Positions 42,604-51,022 of a DNA stretch of 64,000 nucleotides are shown piece by piece (positions within the stretch are counted from its first letter, which is position 1; every line of letters starts with the position of its first letter). This DNA is from Streptomyces xylophagus. GTDB taxonomy: Bacteria; Actinomycetota; Actinomycetes; Streptomycetales; Streptomycetaceae. The notes under the pieces are model-generated. The model did not search any database and was not told where the DNA came from. It saw only the letters and a list, made by a program, of their open reading frames with translations. Made by a program: the position numbers and the translations under genes. The stretch is taken from NCBI RefSeq assembly GCF_000716435.1, contig NZ_JNWO01000001.1:124001-188000 (forward strand). The letters run 5' to 3'.

Positions 42604-43109
42604 AGACGCCCGCCTCGCGTCTGACTCTGAGCGCGGCGGCCCTCGCCGGCGCGCTCAGAGTCACCCTGGGAGTCCTGTGGCTCCATGAGGGGACGCTGAA
42701 ATACCGGGCGCATTTCGGCGCGGCGGACATCCTGCTGGTGGCGAACAGCGCGAAGTCGAACAGCAGGGTTCCGGGATTCTTCAAAAGCTTCTCGGATTCC
42801 GTCCTCGCGGAATGGCCGCATTTCTTCGGCTTCGCGATGCCCCTTCTGGAGACGTCTCTGGGCGTCGTCCTCGTCCTGGGGATTCTCTCGCTGCCCGCGT
42901 CCCTGGCGTCCGTCTTCACCCTGCTGACGTACTGGAGCGCGGACCAGCTCATCACGGAGTACCCGATCATGGTCGCCCTTGCGACGGTCGTGATCGCCTG
43001 GCCGCTCCTGGCCTCGCGCTTCTCCGTGACGACCCTCGCGGAAACGGTTGTTGGTCGAAAGCGCCCGAACCTGGTGGTGTTCCAGGAGCCGTTCCGCCGC
43101 TGGCTCTGA
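42600..43109 (+). CDS. DoxX-family membrane protein
   Basis: 169 residues, four TM segments (LAGALRVTLGVLWLHEG; HFFGFAMPLLETSLGVVLVL; SLASVFTLLTYWSADQL; IMVALATVVIAWPLL). The first TM with its GxLWLHEGxxK signature is typical of DoxX/DoxD-type proteins, whose relatives are thiosulfate:quinone oxidoreductase subunits or components of peroxide detoxification. Coupled to the DM13 lipoprotein by a 4-bp overlap. Confidence 0.8.
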   Translation: MKTPASRLTLSAAALAGALRVTLGVLWLHEGTLKYRAHFGAADILLVANSAKSNSRVPGFFKSFSDSVLAEWPHFFGFAMPLLETSLGVVLVLGILSLPASLASVFTLLTYWSADQLITEYPIMVALATVVIAWPLLASRFSVTTLAETVVGRKRPNLVVFQEPFRRWL

Positions 43110-43129
43110 CGTTCAAAAGGCCCGGACGG

Positions 43130-43705
43130 TCAAGGTGTTCGCGCCGTCACGTCGAACAGTCGTAGCTGGAGAGCCAGCGCGCTGTAATAGCCCACCAGGG
43201 TGGACAGTTCGAAGAGCGCGCGCTCGCCCAAGGCCGAGCGCGCGCTGTCGTACTGGTGCTCGTTGAGGGCACCACGCTGGCTGGCCAGCGCGTAAGTGAA
43301 GGACCAGGCCGCCTGTTCTGCGAGGTCGGTGAGTTTCGGGTCGCGGCCCTCGCGCAGGGCCAGCAGTTCGTCCGGCGTCAGGCCCGCGGCGGCGCCGACA
43401 CGTTCGTGTGCGTGGCGTTCGAAGTCGCTGTCCCAGGCGTGGGCCACGACCAGGATCGCCAACTCCCGTGTCCGATCGGTGAGATGGGTGCGATAGCGGA
43501 CGGCGGAGCCCAGCTCCTGAAGGGCGCCGCCGAGGGCCGGACTCAGCAGCATCGCGTTGAACGGGCCCCGCAGATGTCCGTCGGCATCGGTGAGGTCGAA
43601 GTGCCGTGGACCCGCCGCACGCGGGCCACCGGTGATCTCCGCGTACAACTCTCGCTGCTCGGCGTCCAGTTCGGTCGGATTCAGGAGACGCAGACGCTCG
43701 CTCAC
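43130..43705 (-). CDS. Carboxymuconolactone decarboxylase (AhpD-like) family protein
   Basis: 191 residues. CMD/AhpD fold with RTHLTDRTRELAILVVAHAW, HERVGAAAGLTPDELLALRE and FTYALASQRGALNEHQYD. No CxxC redox pair is seen, so it is probably a decarboxylase or structural enzyme rather than a peroxidase partner. GTG 43705 overlaps the HMGL-like stop by 4 bp (GTGA), so they are made together. In the catabolic island it probably acts on an acidic ring-opened intermediate. Confidence 0.85.
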   Translation of the reverse strand: MSERLRLLNPTELDAEQRELYAEITGGPRAAGPRHFDLTDADGHLRGPFNAMLLSPALGGALQELGSAVRYRTHLTDRTRELAILVVAHAWDSDFERHAHERVGAAAGLTPDELLALREGRDPKLTDLAEQAAWSFTYALASQRGALNEHQYDSARSALGERALFELSTLVGYYSALALQLRLFDVTARTP

Positions 43706-45027
43706 CGCACCTCCCGCGCAAGTGTCGCCAGGTCGGCGTCGGTGAGGAGTCTGCCCTCGCGGGCCATCAACTCCCGTGCCCGGTCGAGCACATCGTCGAC
43801 CTGCGCGTGGGCGAGTTCGACACCCAGCGCGGTCAGCTTGTCGGTCAGCGTGTAGGGGCCGCTGTCCGGTGTGAAGGGCACCTCGCGGACGTTGCCGACC
43901 AGGGCCGGCTCCAGGCAGTTGTGGAGGAGAGGGTCGATCTCCGTCTCCTGGGTGATGAGGTCCATGCCGCCCCAGCAGAAGGCGTGGGTACCGGTCACCG
44001 GGTGGTTCCAGGAGGGGTGATAGCCCGTCAGTTCCTCTCCGGCGCGGGCGAGTTCGGTGAGACGTTCGGTCCGGATGCCGGTGTGGACGCCGTACAGCGC
44101 CTCGAAGGCGAGCGCGGTCGCCGCGAGGTCGGCGTTGCCGGGGCCACCGCAGTAGCCGTTGACCGACAGTTCGACGGCGGTCGCGCCCGCGCGGACCGCG
44201 GCGACGGCACAACCGACGGCCAGGCCGAAGGTGTTGTGCGGATGGAGCCCGACCTCGACCTCCGGGGCCAGGGCCTTGGTGCGCCGGACCAGGTGCTCGT
44301 ACGCCTCGGGGCTCATCGCGCCCGGCCCGTCGAACAGGGTGAGTTCACGCGCCCCGGCCGCGGCGAGCACGGTGACCGATTCCTCGTGGGTCTCCTCCGT
44401 GGCGTAGGAGACCATCAGCAGCGGCACGATCACGTCGAGGCCGCGAGCGCGCGCGTGCTCGACCAGCCGTACCGCGCGGGCCAGTACGGCGGCCCGGTCG
44501 CGGGGGGTGTCGGGGGTGCGCCACTCCTCGCCCCGCCATGCCCGGCCGTAGACCGGGGGTTGGTAGACGAGCGAGGTCTCGCCGAAGCCCTGCACCCACA
44601 CCTGGACGGCGTCGTACCCGGCCGCCGCCGCGCGGTCGATGTCGTCCGGTGAGCGCATCAGTGGACAGACGATCCGGCAGTCCGGGTTCTCGCCCTTGAC
44701 CAGTTCGACCTCGGCCTTCAGCGCGGTGGCGTCCCGGCCGCCGAGCCCCGCCGTCACGACCTCGGGCACTCCGCTGCCCACCAGCCGTCGTAGGAAGGCC
44801 TCTTTGGCCTCCGGTGGGGCGACGACGCCCGGGAGTGTCTCCACCGAGCGCAGGGTCGCGTCCCGCAGGCGCACCGTCCGGGGCAGTGAACCCACCACGT
44901 CCGTACGGCGGTTGAGCGGGCTCACCGACCAGCGGCCGGGCTCGTGGGCGCCGGGGGCTCGCCGTGTCGCCAGCTCGGCGCGGAAGCGGGCGATCTCCTC
45001 GGGGGTGAAGACGGGCGGTTTGGTCAT
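43702..45027 (-). CDS. HMGL-like (pyruvate carboxyltransferase-family) aldolase/lyase
   Basis: 441 residues. TIM-barrel of the HMG-CoA lyase/isopropylmalate synthase superfamily: entry motif RLRDATLRSVETLPGVVA, metal site LHPHNTFGLAVG (HxH), ELSVNGYCGGPGNADLAATA with the conserved glycine-rich loop. The N-terminal about 60 residues and the C-terminal domain (LEPALVGNVREVPFTPDSG) extend beyond the minimal barrel. Likely a divalent-metal aldolase or lyase cleaving or forming a C-C bond next to a carboxylate. ATG 45027 lies where promoter geometry predicts a leaderless start; an operator sits in the promoter. Confidence 0.83.
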   Translation of the reverse strand: MTKPPVFTPEEIARFRAELATRRAPGAHEPGRWSVSPLNRRTDVVGSLPRTVRLRDATLRSVETLPGVVAPPEAKEAFLRRLVGSGVPEVVTAGLGGRDATALKAEVELVKGENPDCRIVCPLMRSPDDIDRAAAAGYDAVQVWVQGFGETSLVYQPPVYGRAWRGEEWRTPDTPRDRAAVLARAVRLVEHARARGLDVIVPLLMVSYATEETHEESVTVLAAAGARELTLFDGPGAMSPEAYEHLVRRTKALAPEVEVGLHPHNTFGLAVGCAVAAVRAGATAVELSVNGYCGGPGNADLAATALAFEALYGVHTGIRTERLTELARAGEELTGYHPSWNHPVTGTHAFCWGGMDLITQETEIDPLLHNCLEPALVGNVREVPFTPDSGPYTLTDKLTALGVELAHAQVDDVLDRARELMAREGRLLTDADLATLAREVR

Positions 45028-45034
45028 GGTGCCC

Positions 45035-45064
45035 ATCCAAACTGTGTGTCGACAGTATTGGCAA
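45035..45064 (-). promoter_or_regulatory. Candidate promoter for the HMGL-CMD operon
   Basis: On the minus strand TTGCCA (45064-45059), an 18-bp spacer and TTGGAT (45040-45035) precede ATG 45027 by 7 nt, consistent with a leaderless mRNA. The TGTCGACA copy at 45047 is inside the spacer. Confidence 0.45.
45047..45054. promoter_or_regulatory. GntR operator TGTCGACA, site 1
   Basis: Exact palindrome between the divergent HMGL and SDR genes, inside the HMGL promoter spacer; 52 bp from site 2. Confidence 0.75.
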
Positions 45065-45089
45065 TACCTCGGCATTAAGAGCCTGGATG

Positions 45090-45118
45090 TTTACTTTCTG
45101 TCGACACATGGCTAGAAC
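45090..45118 (+). promoter_or_regulatory. Candidate promoter for the SDR-lactonase operon
   Basis: TTTACT (45090-45095), 17-bp spacer, TAGAAC (45113-45118). Operator site 2 is in the spacer and site 3 covers the predicted start of transcription. Confidence 0.5.
45099..45106. promoter_or_regulatory. GntR operator TGTCGACA, site 2
   Basis: Exact copy, within the spacer of the SDR promoter; 52 bp from site 1. Confidence 0.75.
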
Positions 45119-45126
45119 TGTCGACA
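45119..45126. promoter_or_regulatory. GntR operator TGTCGACA, site 3
   Basis: Exact copy extended to CTGTCGACAG, at the predicted transcription start of the SDR operon; 20 bp from site 2. Confidence 0.75.
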
Positions 45127-45154
45127 GTTTCGCCATCCGACCGAGGGAGACCCC

Positions 45155-45979
45155 GTGACCCAAGACCTGCCAGACCAACGGCGTGGCCGACTCGCGGGCC
45201 GGATCGCCGTCATCGGTGGCGCCGGCAGCGTCGGCCCCGGCTGGGGCAACGGCCGTGCCGCCGCGGTGATCTTCGCCCGGGAGGGGGCCACCGTGTTCCT
45301 CGCCGACCGGGACAAGGAGTCCCTGGAGATCACCGCGCGGCAGATTCGGGACGAGGGCGGCACCGCGCACACGGCGGTCCTGGACGTCACCGAACCCGCC
45401 GCCGTCCAGGGCCACTTCGCGGAGTGCGAGCGGCTCGCCGGGCGCATCGACGTCCTCGTCAACAACGTCGGCGGGTCGCGACCGGGTGGCGCGGTCGACC
45501 TGAGTGTCGAGGACTGGGAGAGCCAACTGCGCACCAACCTCACCAGCGCCTTCCTCGCCTGCAAGTACGCCGTCCCGATCATGCGGCGCGGCGGCGGGGG
45601 AGCCATCGTCAACACCGCCTCGGCGTCGGGGTTGCGCTGGACCGGGGCCGCCCAGGTCGGCTACGCGGCGGCCAAGGCGGCCGTCATCCAGCTGTCCCGC
45701 GTCACCGCCGTCGAGTACGCGCCCGACGGCATCCGCGTGAACACCGTCGTGCCCGGCCAGTTGCACACCCCGATGGTCGAGGCCCGCCTCGCCCACCAAC
45801 GCGCGGACGGCGACGTGGCTGGACTCCTCGCCCAACGGCAGGCCCGTATCCCGCTCGGCTTCATGGGTGACGGCCGCGACACGGCGTACGCGGCGCTCTT
45901 CCTCGCCTCCGACGAAGCCCGCTTCGTCACCGGTACGGAGATCGTCGTCGACGGCGGAATGACGGCGCGCTGTGACTGA
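45155..45979 (+). CDS. Short-chain dehydrogenase/reductase (SDR 1)
   Basis: 274 residues. Cofactor loop VIGGAGSVGPGWGNGRAAAV has an unusual insertion after GAGSVG compared with the classic TGxxxGxG. Then NNVGG, catalytic Ser in IVNTASASG, YAAAKAAV (YxxxK), and VPGQLHTP. NAD(P)-dependent oxidation of a secondary alcohol is expected. GTG 45155 follows GAGGGAG. Its stop overlaps the lactonase start by 8 bp. Confidence 0.88.
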   Translation: MTQDLPDQRRGRLAGRIAVIGGAGSVGPGWGNGRAAAVIFAREGATVFLADRDKESLEITARQIRDEGGTAHTAVLDVTEPAAVQGHFAECERLAGRIDVLVNNVGGSRPGGAVDLSVEDWESQLRTNLTSAFLACKYAVPIMRRGGGGAIVNTASASGLRWTGAAQVGYAAAKAAVIQLSRVTAVEYAPDGIRVNTVVPGQLHTPMVEARLAHQRADGDVAGLLAQRQARIPLGFMGDGRDTAYAALFLASDEARFVTGTEIVVDGGMTARCD

Positions 45980-46919
45980 ACCCGCCGTCCACGAACCGCA
46001 GTTCGTGCCCTCGCCCGGCTGCCCGCCCCCGCATCCCGCCCCGCGCACCCCGACCCTGGTGCTCCCGCCGGACAGCTGCGACGCCCACTGCCACATCCTC
46101 GGCCCGGCCGACGTCTTCCCCTACGCCGCGGACCGCACGTTCACGCCCTTGGATGCGCCCAAAGACCAACTCCGCGCCCTGCACGCCCACTTGGGCCTGA
46201 GCCGGGCCGTGGTCGTGCAGTCCTCCTGCTACGGCCACGACCACGCTGTCCTCCTGGACGCCCTGGCCCACGGCGGCGGACGGCTGCGCGGAGTGGCGCT
46301 GGTCGGCGAGTCGACGACCCGGTCCGAGATCGAGGAACTGCACCGCGCCGGAGTGCGGGCCTTCCGGCTGAACTTCCTTCCCCATCTGCGCACCCCGCCC
46401 ACCCGCGCCGAGATCGACTCGGTCCTGGAACGCGTCGACGGACTCGGCTGGGCGGCCCAACTCCACGTCAGGGGCGAGGACATCCCCGCCCTCGGACCCG
46501 TCGTCTCCGCGCTGCCCGGCAGGGTGGTCGTCGACCACATCGGACGGGTCGACCTCGCAGCGGGGCGCGACAGCCCCGCCCTGCGCGGCCTGTACGCGCT
46601 GCTCGACAGCGGGCAGGTGTGGGTGAAGGTCAGCGGGGTCGACCGGATCTCCCGGCAGGGTCCGCCGTACGCCGACGCGGTGGCGCTCGCCGCGTCCCTG
46701 GTGGCGTACGCACCGGAGCGCGTGGTCTGGGGGACCGACTATCCGCACGTCAACATCACCGGCGAGGCCCCGGACGACGGTCTGCTGGTCGACCTCGTCG
46801 AGCGCATCGCCCCCGACCCGGCACACCTGCGGCGGCTGATGGTCGACAACCCCGTGGAGCTCTTCGACTTCGCGCCGCCCACCCGTGCGGACCCCTTCGA
46901 CAGTCCGCCCGCTCACTAG
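45972..46919 (+). CDS. Amidohydrolase of the pyrone-dicarboxylate lactonase (LigI-like) family
   Basis: 315 residues. Metal-site and family signatures: CDAHCHILGPADVFPYA, VVVQSSCYGHDHAVLLDALA, RLNFLPHL, AQLHVRGEDI, VVDHIGRV, WGTDYPHVNI. It matches the cog of 2-pyrone-4,6-dicarboxylate and galactarolactone-type lactonases, so it probably opens a lactone ring. Translationally coupled to SDR 1. Stop at 46917-46919; a one-mismatch operator starts on the next base. Confidence 0.82.
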   Translation: MTEPAVHEPQFVPSPGCPPPHPAPRTPTLVLPPDSCDAHCHILGPADVFPYAADRTFTPLDAPKDQLRALHAHLGLSRAVVVQSSCYGHDHAVLLDALAHGGGRLRGVALVGESTTRSEIEELHRAGVRAFRLNFLPHLRTPPTRAEIDSVLERVDGLGWAAQLHVRGEDIPALGPVVSALPGRVVVDHIGRVDLAAGRDSPALRGLYALLDSGQVWVKVSGVDRISRQGPPYADAVALAASLVAYAPERVVWGTDYPHVNITGEAPDDGLLVDLVERIAPDPAHLRRLMVDNPVELFDFAPPTRADPFDSPPAH

Positions 46920-46927
46920 TGTCGGCA
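46920..46927. promoter_or_regulatory. Imperfect GntR operator TGTCGGCA
   Basis: One mismatch from TGTCGACA, 52 bp upstream of the exact copy at 46972, immediately after the lactonase stop. Confidence 0.5.
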
Positions 46928-46957
46928 GAGATGCCAGGTATTTCGCTGTCAGATCTC

Positions 46958-46986
46958 TTGAAGGGGCAAAGTGTCGACAGTAGTGT
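46958..46986 (+). promoter_or_regulatory. Candidate promoter for the FAD-oxidase/ABC operon
   Basis: TTGAAG (46958-46963), 17-bp spacer, TAGTGT (46981-46986); the operator at 46972 is in the spacer, 2 bp before the -10. Confidence 0.55.
46972..46979. promoter_or_regulatory. GntR operator TGTCGACA, site 4
   Basis: Exact palindrome in the promoter spacer of the FAD-oxidase operon. Confidence 0.8.
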
Positions 46987-47018
46987 CCCGACTCGAAGCC
47001 CTTGTGAGGAGAACGTCC

Positions 47019-48386
47019 ATGGTTCAGTTGTCCGGACGCGGCGTCCTGAGGCGCGGCGACGTGGCGTACGAACAGGCACGGCTCGACGCCGTGTGGAACG
47101 AGCGCAAGCCAGACCGGTATCCCGACCTCATCGTGTTCGCCGAGCACGACCGGGACGTGGTGGCCGCCGTACGGCTCGCCCGCCGCGAAGGGCTGGCCAT
47201 CGGTATCCGCTCCGGCGGACACAGCTGGGTCGGCAACGGAGTGCGGGACGGCGGCATGCTGCTCGACCTCTCCCGGATGCAGGACATCACCCTCGACCTG
47301 GTGTCCCACACGGCGTCCGTGCAGCCCGCCGTCAAGGGGCCCGCCCTCCTCGAACGGCTCGGTGAGCACGGCCTGTTCTTCCCCACCGGGCACGCGCCCA
47401 CCGTAGGCATCGGCGGGTTCATCCTGGGCGGCGGCTACGGCTGGAACTCGCGCCGGCTCGGCCCCGCCTGCCTCAGCATCGAGGCGATCGACGTCGTCCT
47501 CGCCGACGGCACCCTCGTGCACGCCACCGACGACACGCACCCCGACCTGCTGTGGGCCGCGCGCGGCAGCGGTCCCGGCTTCTTCGGTGTCGTCACCCGC
47601 TTCCACCTCGCCCTGCACGACCGACCGCGCAAGCTCCTGCGGACCGTGCACAGTTACCCGCTCGACCTGCGCGACGAGGTGCTGGCCTGGTCGTACGACA
47701 CCCTCGAACAGCTCTCGCCCGCCGTCGAGTTCTCGGCGAAGGTGGGTTTCTCGCCCTGGCTGGAACGGCAGACGGTCTCGGTCACGGCCACCGCGTTCTG
47801 CGAGACGGACGAGAACCTCCTCGCCCCGCTGGAGGACGCGCCCTTCCGTGAGCGGGCGATCCGGGCCGTGGTCGCGCAGCCGACCGACATGGCCGAACTG
47901 TACGACTACGCCGACAAGATGACCCCGCCGGGCATGCGCTGGGCGCTGGACGGGATATGGGCCGACGGGCCGGTGGAGAAGATCCTGGACGCGGCCCGGC
48001 CGCTGTTCGACTCCATCCCGGACACCACCAGCCATGTGCTGTGGATGCTGTGGGGCGGCCACCCCGAGCGCGCCAACGCCTGCTGGTCCAGCCAGGCCAA
48101 GGTGTACCTCTCGCCCAACGCCGGCTGGACCGACCCCGCCGAGGACCTGGTCCACGAACGCTGGGCGCACGGTGAACTCGCCGCCCTCCAGCACCTGTCG
48201 AAGGGCCTGCAGTTCTCCGACAACAACCTCGCCGACCGCTTCGACCACGGACTGAGCCCCGCCAACGCCGCCCGCCTGGACAAGATCCGGGCCGAGTACG
48301 ACCCCCAGGGCGCCTTCCGGACCTATATGACCCCGCAGGAATCCACCACCGCATACGCCGCCGCGGGACGCGCGCGGACGCACTGA
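47019..48386 (+). CDS. FAD-binding (PCMH/berberine-bridge-type) oxidoreductase
   Basis: 455 residues from ATG 47019, set by GAGGAGAAC upstream; the frame also extends to GTG 46971 but that lies inside the promoter. PCMH-type FAD domain with IRSGGHSWVGNGV (His expected to carry covalent FAD) and GIGGFILGGGYGWNSRR. The second cysteinyl flavin link of bicovalent enzymes is missing: the position reads GHAPTVG. C-terminal BBE-like substrate domain (ADRFDHGLSPANAARLDKIR). It probably oxidises an alcohol or amine with O2. First gene of the transport operon. Confidence 0.85.
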   Translation: MVQLSGRGVLRRGDVAYEQARLDAVWNERKPDRYPDLIVFAEHDRDVVAAVRLARREGLAIGIRSGGHSWVGNGVRDGGMLLDLSRMQDITLDLVSHTASVQPAVKGPALLERLGEHGLFFPTGHAPTVGIGGFILGGGYGWNSRRLGPACLSIEAIDVVLADGTLVHATDDTHPDLLWAARGSGPGFFGVVTRFHLALHDRPRKLLRTVHSYPLDLRDEVLAWSYDTLEQLSPAVEFSAKVGFSPWLERQTVSVTATAFCETDENLLAPLEDAPFRERAIRAVVAQPTDMAELYDYADKMTPPGMRWALDGIWADGPVEKILDAARPLFDSIPDTTSHVLWMLWGGHPERANACWSSQAKVYLSPNAGWTDPAEDLVHERWAHGELAALQHLSKGLQFSDNNLADRFDHGLSPANAARLDKIRAEYDPQGAFRTYMTPQESTTAYAAAGRARTH

Positions 48387-48412
48387 GTTCGTACCCGAAG
48401 GAGAGCCGTTCC

Positions 48413-49423
48413 ATGGAGACTTCGAGAATCCCGCGGCGTCGCACCGTCCTCGCGCTCACCGCGCTGGCCGTCACCGCATCCCTCACCGCCACCGCCTGCG
48501 GAGGCGACTCGGCCACCGCCACCACCTCCGACGGCAAGGCGAAGATCACCGTCCTCAGGTCCAACGGGGCCATCTTCGAGCCGCTCTACATCGCCCAGCA
48601 ACAGGGCTACTTCACCGCCGCGGGCCTCGACGTCACCATCAAGGCCGGCGCCCAGGACACCTCGCAGAACGCGCCGTCCATCCTGAACGGCGAGGCCCAG
48701 TTCGCGATGACGGACAGCTCCGGCTTCCTCAAGGGCGCGGCCCAGGACATGCCCATCCGGGTCGTGACCGGACTCCAGTCGGCGACGACGAAGACCGACC
48801 CGACCGACGGCCTCCTGGTCCAAAAGGGCAGCTCCATAAGCTCGTTCGCCGACCTGGAGGGCAAGACGGTCGGACTGTCGGCGCTGGGCGGCACCATCCA
48901 GTTCATCGTCGAGTACCTGGTCCAGAAGGACGGCGGCGACCCCACCAAGGTCAAGTTCGTGGCCCTGCCCACCACTTCCCTCACGGACGCCGTGAGCTCC
49001 GGCAAGACGGACGCCGTCTACTCCTTCGGCGCCTTCTTCGCCGCCGCCAAGACGAATACGAAGCTGCGGGTCATCGGCAAGGGCATGAACGAACTCCCCG
49101 GCATGATCCAGGGACTGCTCTTCTCCAGCCAGAAGTACCTGGCCTCCAACGGCGCGACGGCGAAGAAGTTCATCGAGGCGGTCGCCAAGGCGATCACCTA
49201 CGCCAACCAACACCCCGACGCCGTACGGGCGATCGACAAGAAGTACACCCAACTGCCCGCCGCGTTCATCGACAAGCAGGCCACCGCCTACTACGACACG
49301 AACCTGAACACGACCGTGATGCGCTCGGTGATCACGAAGATGCACGAGTTCAAGCTGCTCGACAAGGAACCGAAGGACGACGCCGTGTACTGGGACCAGG
49401 CGCCGACCTCCGCCGGGGAGTAG
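48413..49423 (+). CDS. ABC transporter substrate-binding lipoprotein (NMT1/SsuA-like)
   Basis: 336 residues. Signal peptide with lipobox (TASLTATACGG). Two-lobe binding-protein fold with ITVLRSNGAIFEPLYIAQQQ, NGEAQFAMTDSSGFLKG, GKTVGLSALGGTIQ, typical of the nitrate/sulfonate/thiamine-precursor group. Captures a small organic ligand outside the membrane for the two permeases and ATPase that follow. ATG 48413 follows AAGGAG. Confidence 0.88.
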   Translation: METSRIPRRRTVLALTALAVTASLTATACGGDSATATTSDGKAKITVLRSNGAIFEPLYIAQQQGYFTAAGLDVTIKAGAQDTSQNAPSILNGEAQFAMTDSSGFLKGAAQDMPIRVVTGLQSATTKTDPTDGLLVQKGSSISSFADLEGKTVGLSALGGTIQFIVEYLVQKDGGDPTKVKFVALPTTSLTDAVSSGKTDAVYSFGAFFAAAKTNTKLRVIGKGMNELPGMIQGLLFSSQKYLASNGATAKKFIEAVAKAITYANQHPDAVRAIDKKYTQLPAAFIDKQATAYYDTNLNTTVMRSVITKMHEFKLLDKEPKDDAVYWDQAPTSAGE

Positions 49424-49425
49424 CG

Positions 49426-50193
49426 ATGGCCAAGGTCCGACTGCTGCAACTCGGCGCACTTGTCGTGGTGTTGGTGCTGTGGGCGGCCATCGCCGCGATG
49501 GGGGTGGTCAGTTCGACCGCCCTGCCGGGACCGCGTGCCGTGGCCGGTGCCTTCGGCGGCCTCTTCGGGAGCGAGGCCTTCTGGCAGGCCGTGGGGGAGA
49601 CCCTGCGCGGCGCGGTCACCGGACTGCTGTGCGCCATCGCCGTGGGCATCCCGCTGGGCCTGCTGACCGGGGTGTACACGGCCGCCGAGGAGTCCTCCCG
49701 GCTGCTCATGGAGATCCTGCGGTCCTTCCCGGTGATCGCCCTGCTGCCGGTGTTCCTGCTGGTTCTCGGCTCCACCCCGGGCATGAAGGCGACCGTCGTC
49801 TTCATCGCCTGCGTCTTCCCGGTGCTGCTCCAAGCCCAGTACGGGGCGCGCAGCGTGTGTCAGGCCGTGCACGAGACCGTGCGCGGTTACCGCATCCCGC
49901 GGTTGCTGCGGCTGCGCCGGGTGGTCCTGCCGGCCGCGGCTCCGTCGATCATGACGGGGCTGCGGCTGGCGGCGACGACCTCGGTCCTGGTGGCCATCGG
50001 CGTCGAGGTGCTCACCACGCTCCCCGGCATCGGCCACATGATCATGGAGTCGCAGCAGGCCGGGGCGTCGGCACGGGCGTACGCCTACATCTTCACTGCA
50101 GGCGGCATCGGCTACACGATCACCCTGCTCGCCCAGTTCGCCGAGCACCGGCTGCTGCGCTGGCGCCCGCCCGCCCATCAGGACGAGGAGTAG
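49426..50193 (+). CDS. ABC transporter permease 1 (SsuC/TauC-like)
   Basis: 255 residues, about six TM segments (LGALVVVLVLWAAIAAMGVV; LLCAIAVGIPLGLLTG; LPVFLLVLGSTPGMKATVV), with the inner-membrane coupling motif EAA-like GYRIPRLLRLRRVVLPAAAP. Follows the binding protein by 2 bp. Forms the translocation pore with permease 2. Confidence 0.9.
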   Translation: MAKVRLLQLGALVVVLVLWAAIAAMGVVSSTALPGPRAVAGAFGGLFGSEAFWQAVGETLRGAVTGLLCAIAVGIPLGLLTGVYTAAEESSRLLMEILRSFPVIALLPVFLLVLGSTPGMKATVVFIACVFPVLLQAQYGARSVCQAVHETVRGYRIPRLLRLRRVVLPAAAPSIMTGLRLAATTSVLVAIGVEVLTTLPGIGHMIMESQQAGASARAYAYIFTAGGIGYTITLLAQFAEHRLLRWRPPAHQDEE

Positions 50194-50197
50194 CCGC

Positions 50198-51022
50198 ATG
50201 CCGTGGAAACCGATACTCCGTCAACTGTGGCTGCCCGCCCTGGTGTTCGCCGTCCTGCTCGTCGCGACCGCGGGCAGCACCAGCTTCTACTTCCCGCCCC
50301 TGACCGACGTACTGGCCACCCTCTGGCGGGAGTTGCTGCACGGCGGTCTCGTCTCTGACCTCTGGTTCAGCCTGCGCAACATCCTGCTCGGCCTCGCCCT
50401 GGCCACGGTCGTGGGGACAGGCGCCGGACTCGCCATCGGGGAGGTGCGGACCCTGCGGCTGGCCACCGGCCCGCTGCTCGACTTCGCCCGCGCCACCCCG
50501 ACCGTCGGCTTCGTGCCCGTCATCATCCTCACCCTGGGCATCGGCTCCGGACCGAAGATCTTCCTGATCTTCCTGGGCTCCGTATGGCCGATCCTGCTCA
50601 ACACCATAAGCGGCGTACGCGCCATCGGCCCGGCCGTGTACGAGACCTCGCGCGGCTACCGCATCCCCTGGCCGCTGAGACTGCGCCGGGTGATCCTTCC
50701 CGGCGCCCTGCCCCAGATCCTCGCCGGAATCCGGGTCGCCCTGTCGATCGCCGTCGTCCTCATGGTCGTCAGCGAGATCTACGGCTCGCCCGTGGGCCTC
50801 GGCAACTTCATCCTGCAGAGCGGATCGAGCTTCCACGTCGCCGAGACCTGGGCCGGCACCATCCTGATCGGCATCGTCGGCTACGGCCTGAGCGTGCTGC
50901 TCCTGCTGGTCGAACACCGCCTCCTGGGCTGGTACCACGAGCGCGCGCCCCGCGTCCGCTCACCGCGGCCGGTGCGCGCCGCACCGAGCGAGATCGAAGA
51001 GAGCAACGGAGTCGTCGTATGA
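50198..51022 (+). CDS. ABC transporter permease 2
   Basis: 274 residues, homologous in plan to permease 1 (LWLPALVFAVLLVATAGS; GLALATVVGTGAGLAIGE; GFVPVIILTLGIGSGPKIFL) with coupling motif GYRIPWPLRLRRVILPGALP. Two different permeases imply a heterodimeric pore. Stop overlaps the ATPase start by 4 bp (ATGA). Confidence 0.9.
   Translation: MPWKPILRQLWLPALVFAVLLVATAGSTSFYFPPLTDVLATLWRELLHGGLVSDLWFSLRNILLGLALATVVGTGAGLAIGEVRTLRLATGPLLDFARATPTVGFVPVIILTLGIGSGPKIFLIFLGSVWPILLNTISGVRAIGPAVYETSRGYRIPWPLRLRRVILPGALPQILAGIRVALSIAVVLMVVSEIYGSPVGLGNFILQSGSSFHVAETWAGTILIGIVGYGLSVLLLLVEHRLLGWYHERAPRVRSPRPVRAAPSEIEESNGVVV

Noticed and set aside
46971..47018. GTG 46971 as start of the FAD oxidase
   Set aside because: It would place coding sequence over the operator and -10; ATG 47019 has GAGGAGAAC upstream.
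45927..48383. 818-codon minus-strand frame opposite lactonase and FAD oxidase
   Set aside because: Antisense to two well-supported genes, no domain, shadow-type composition.
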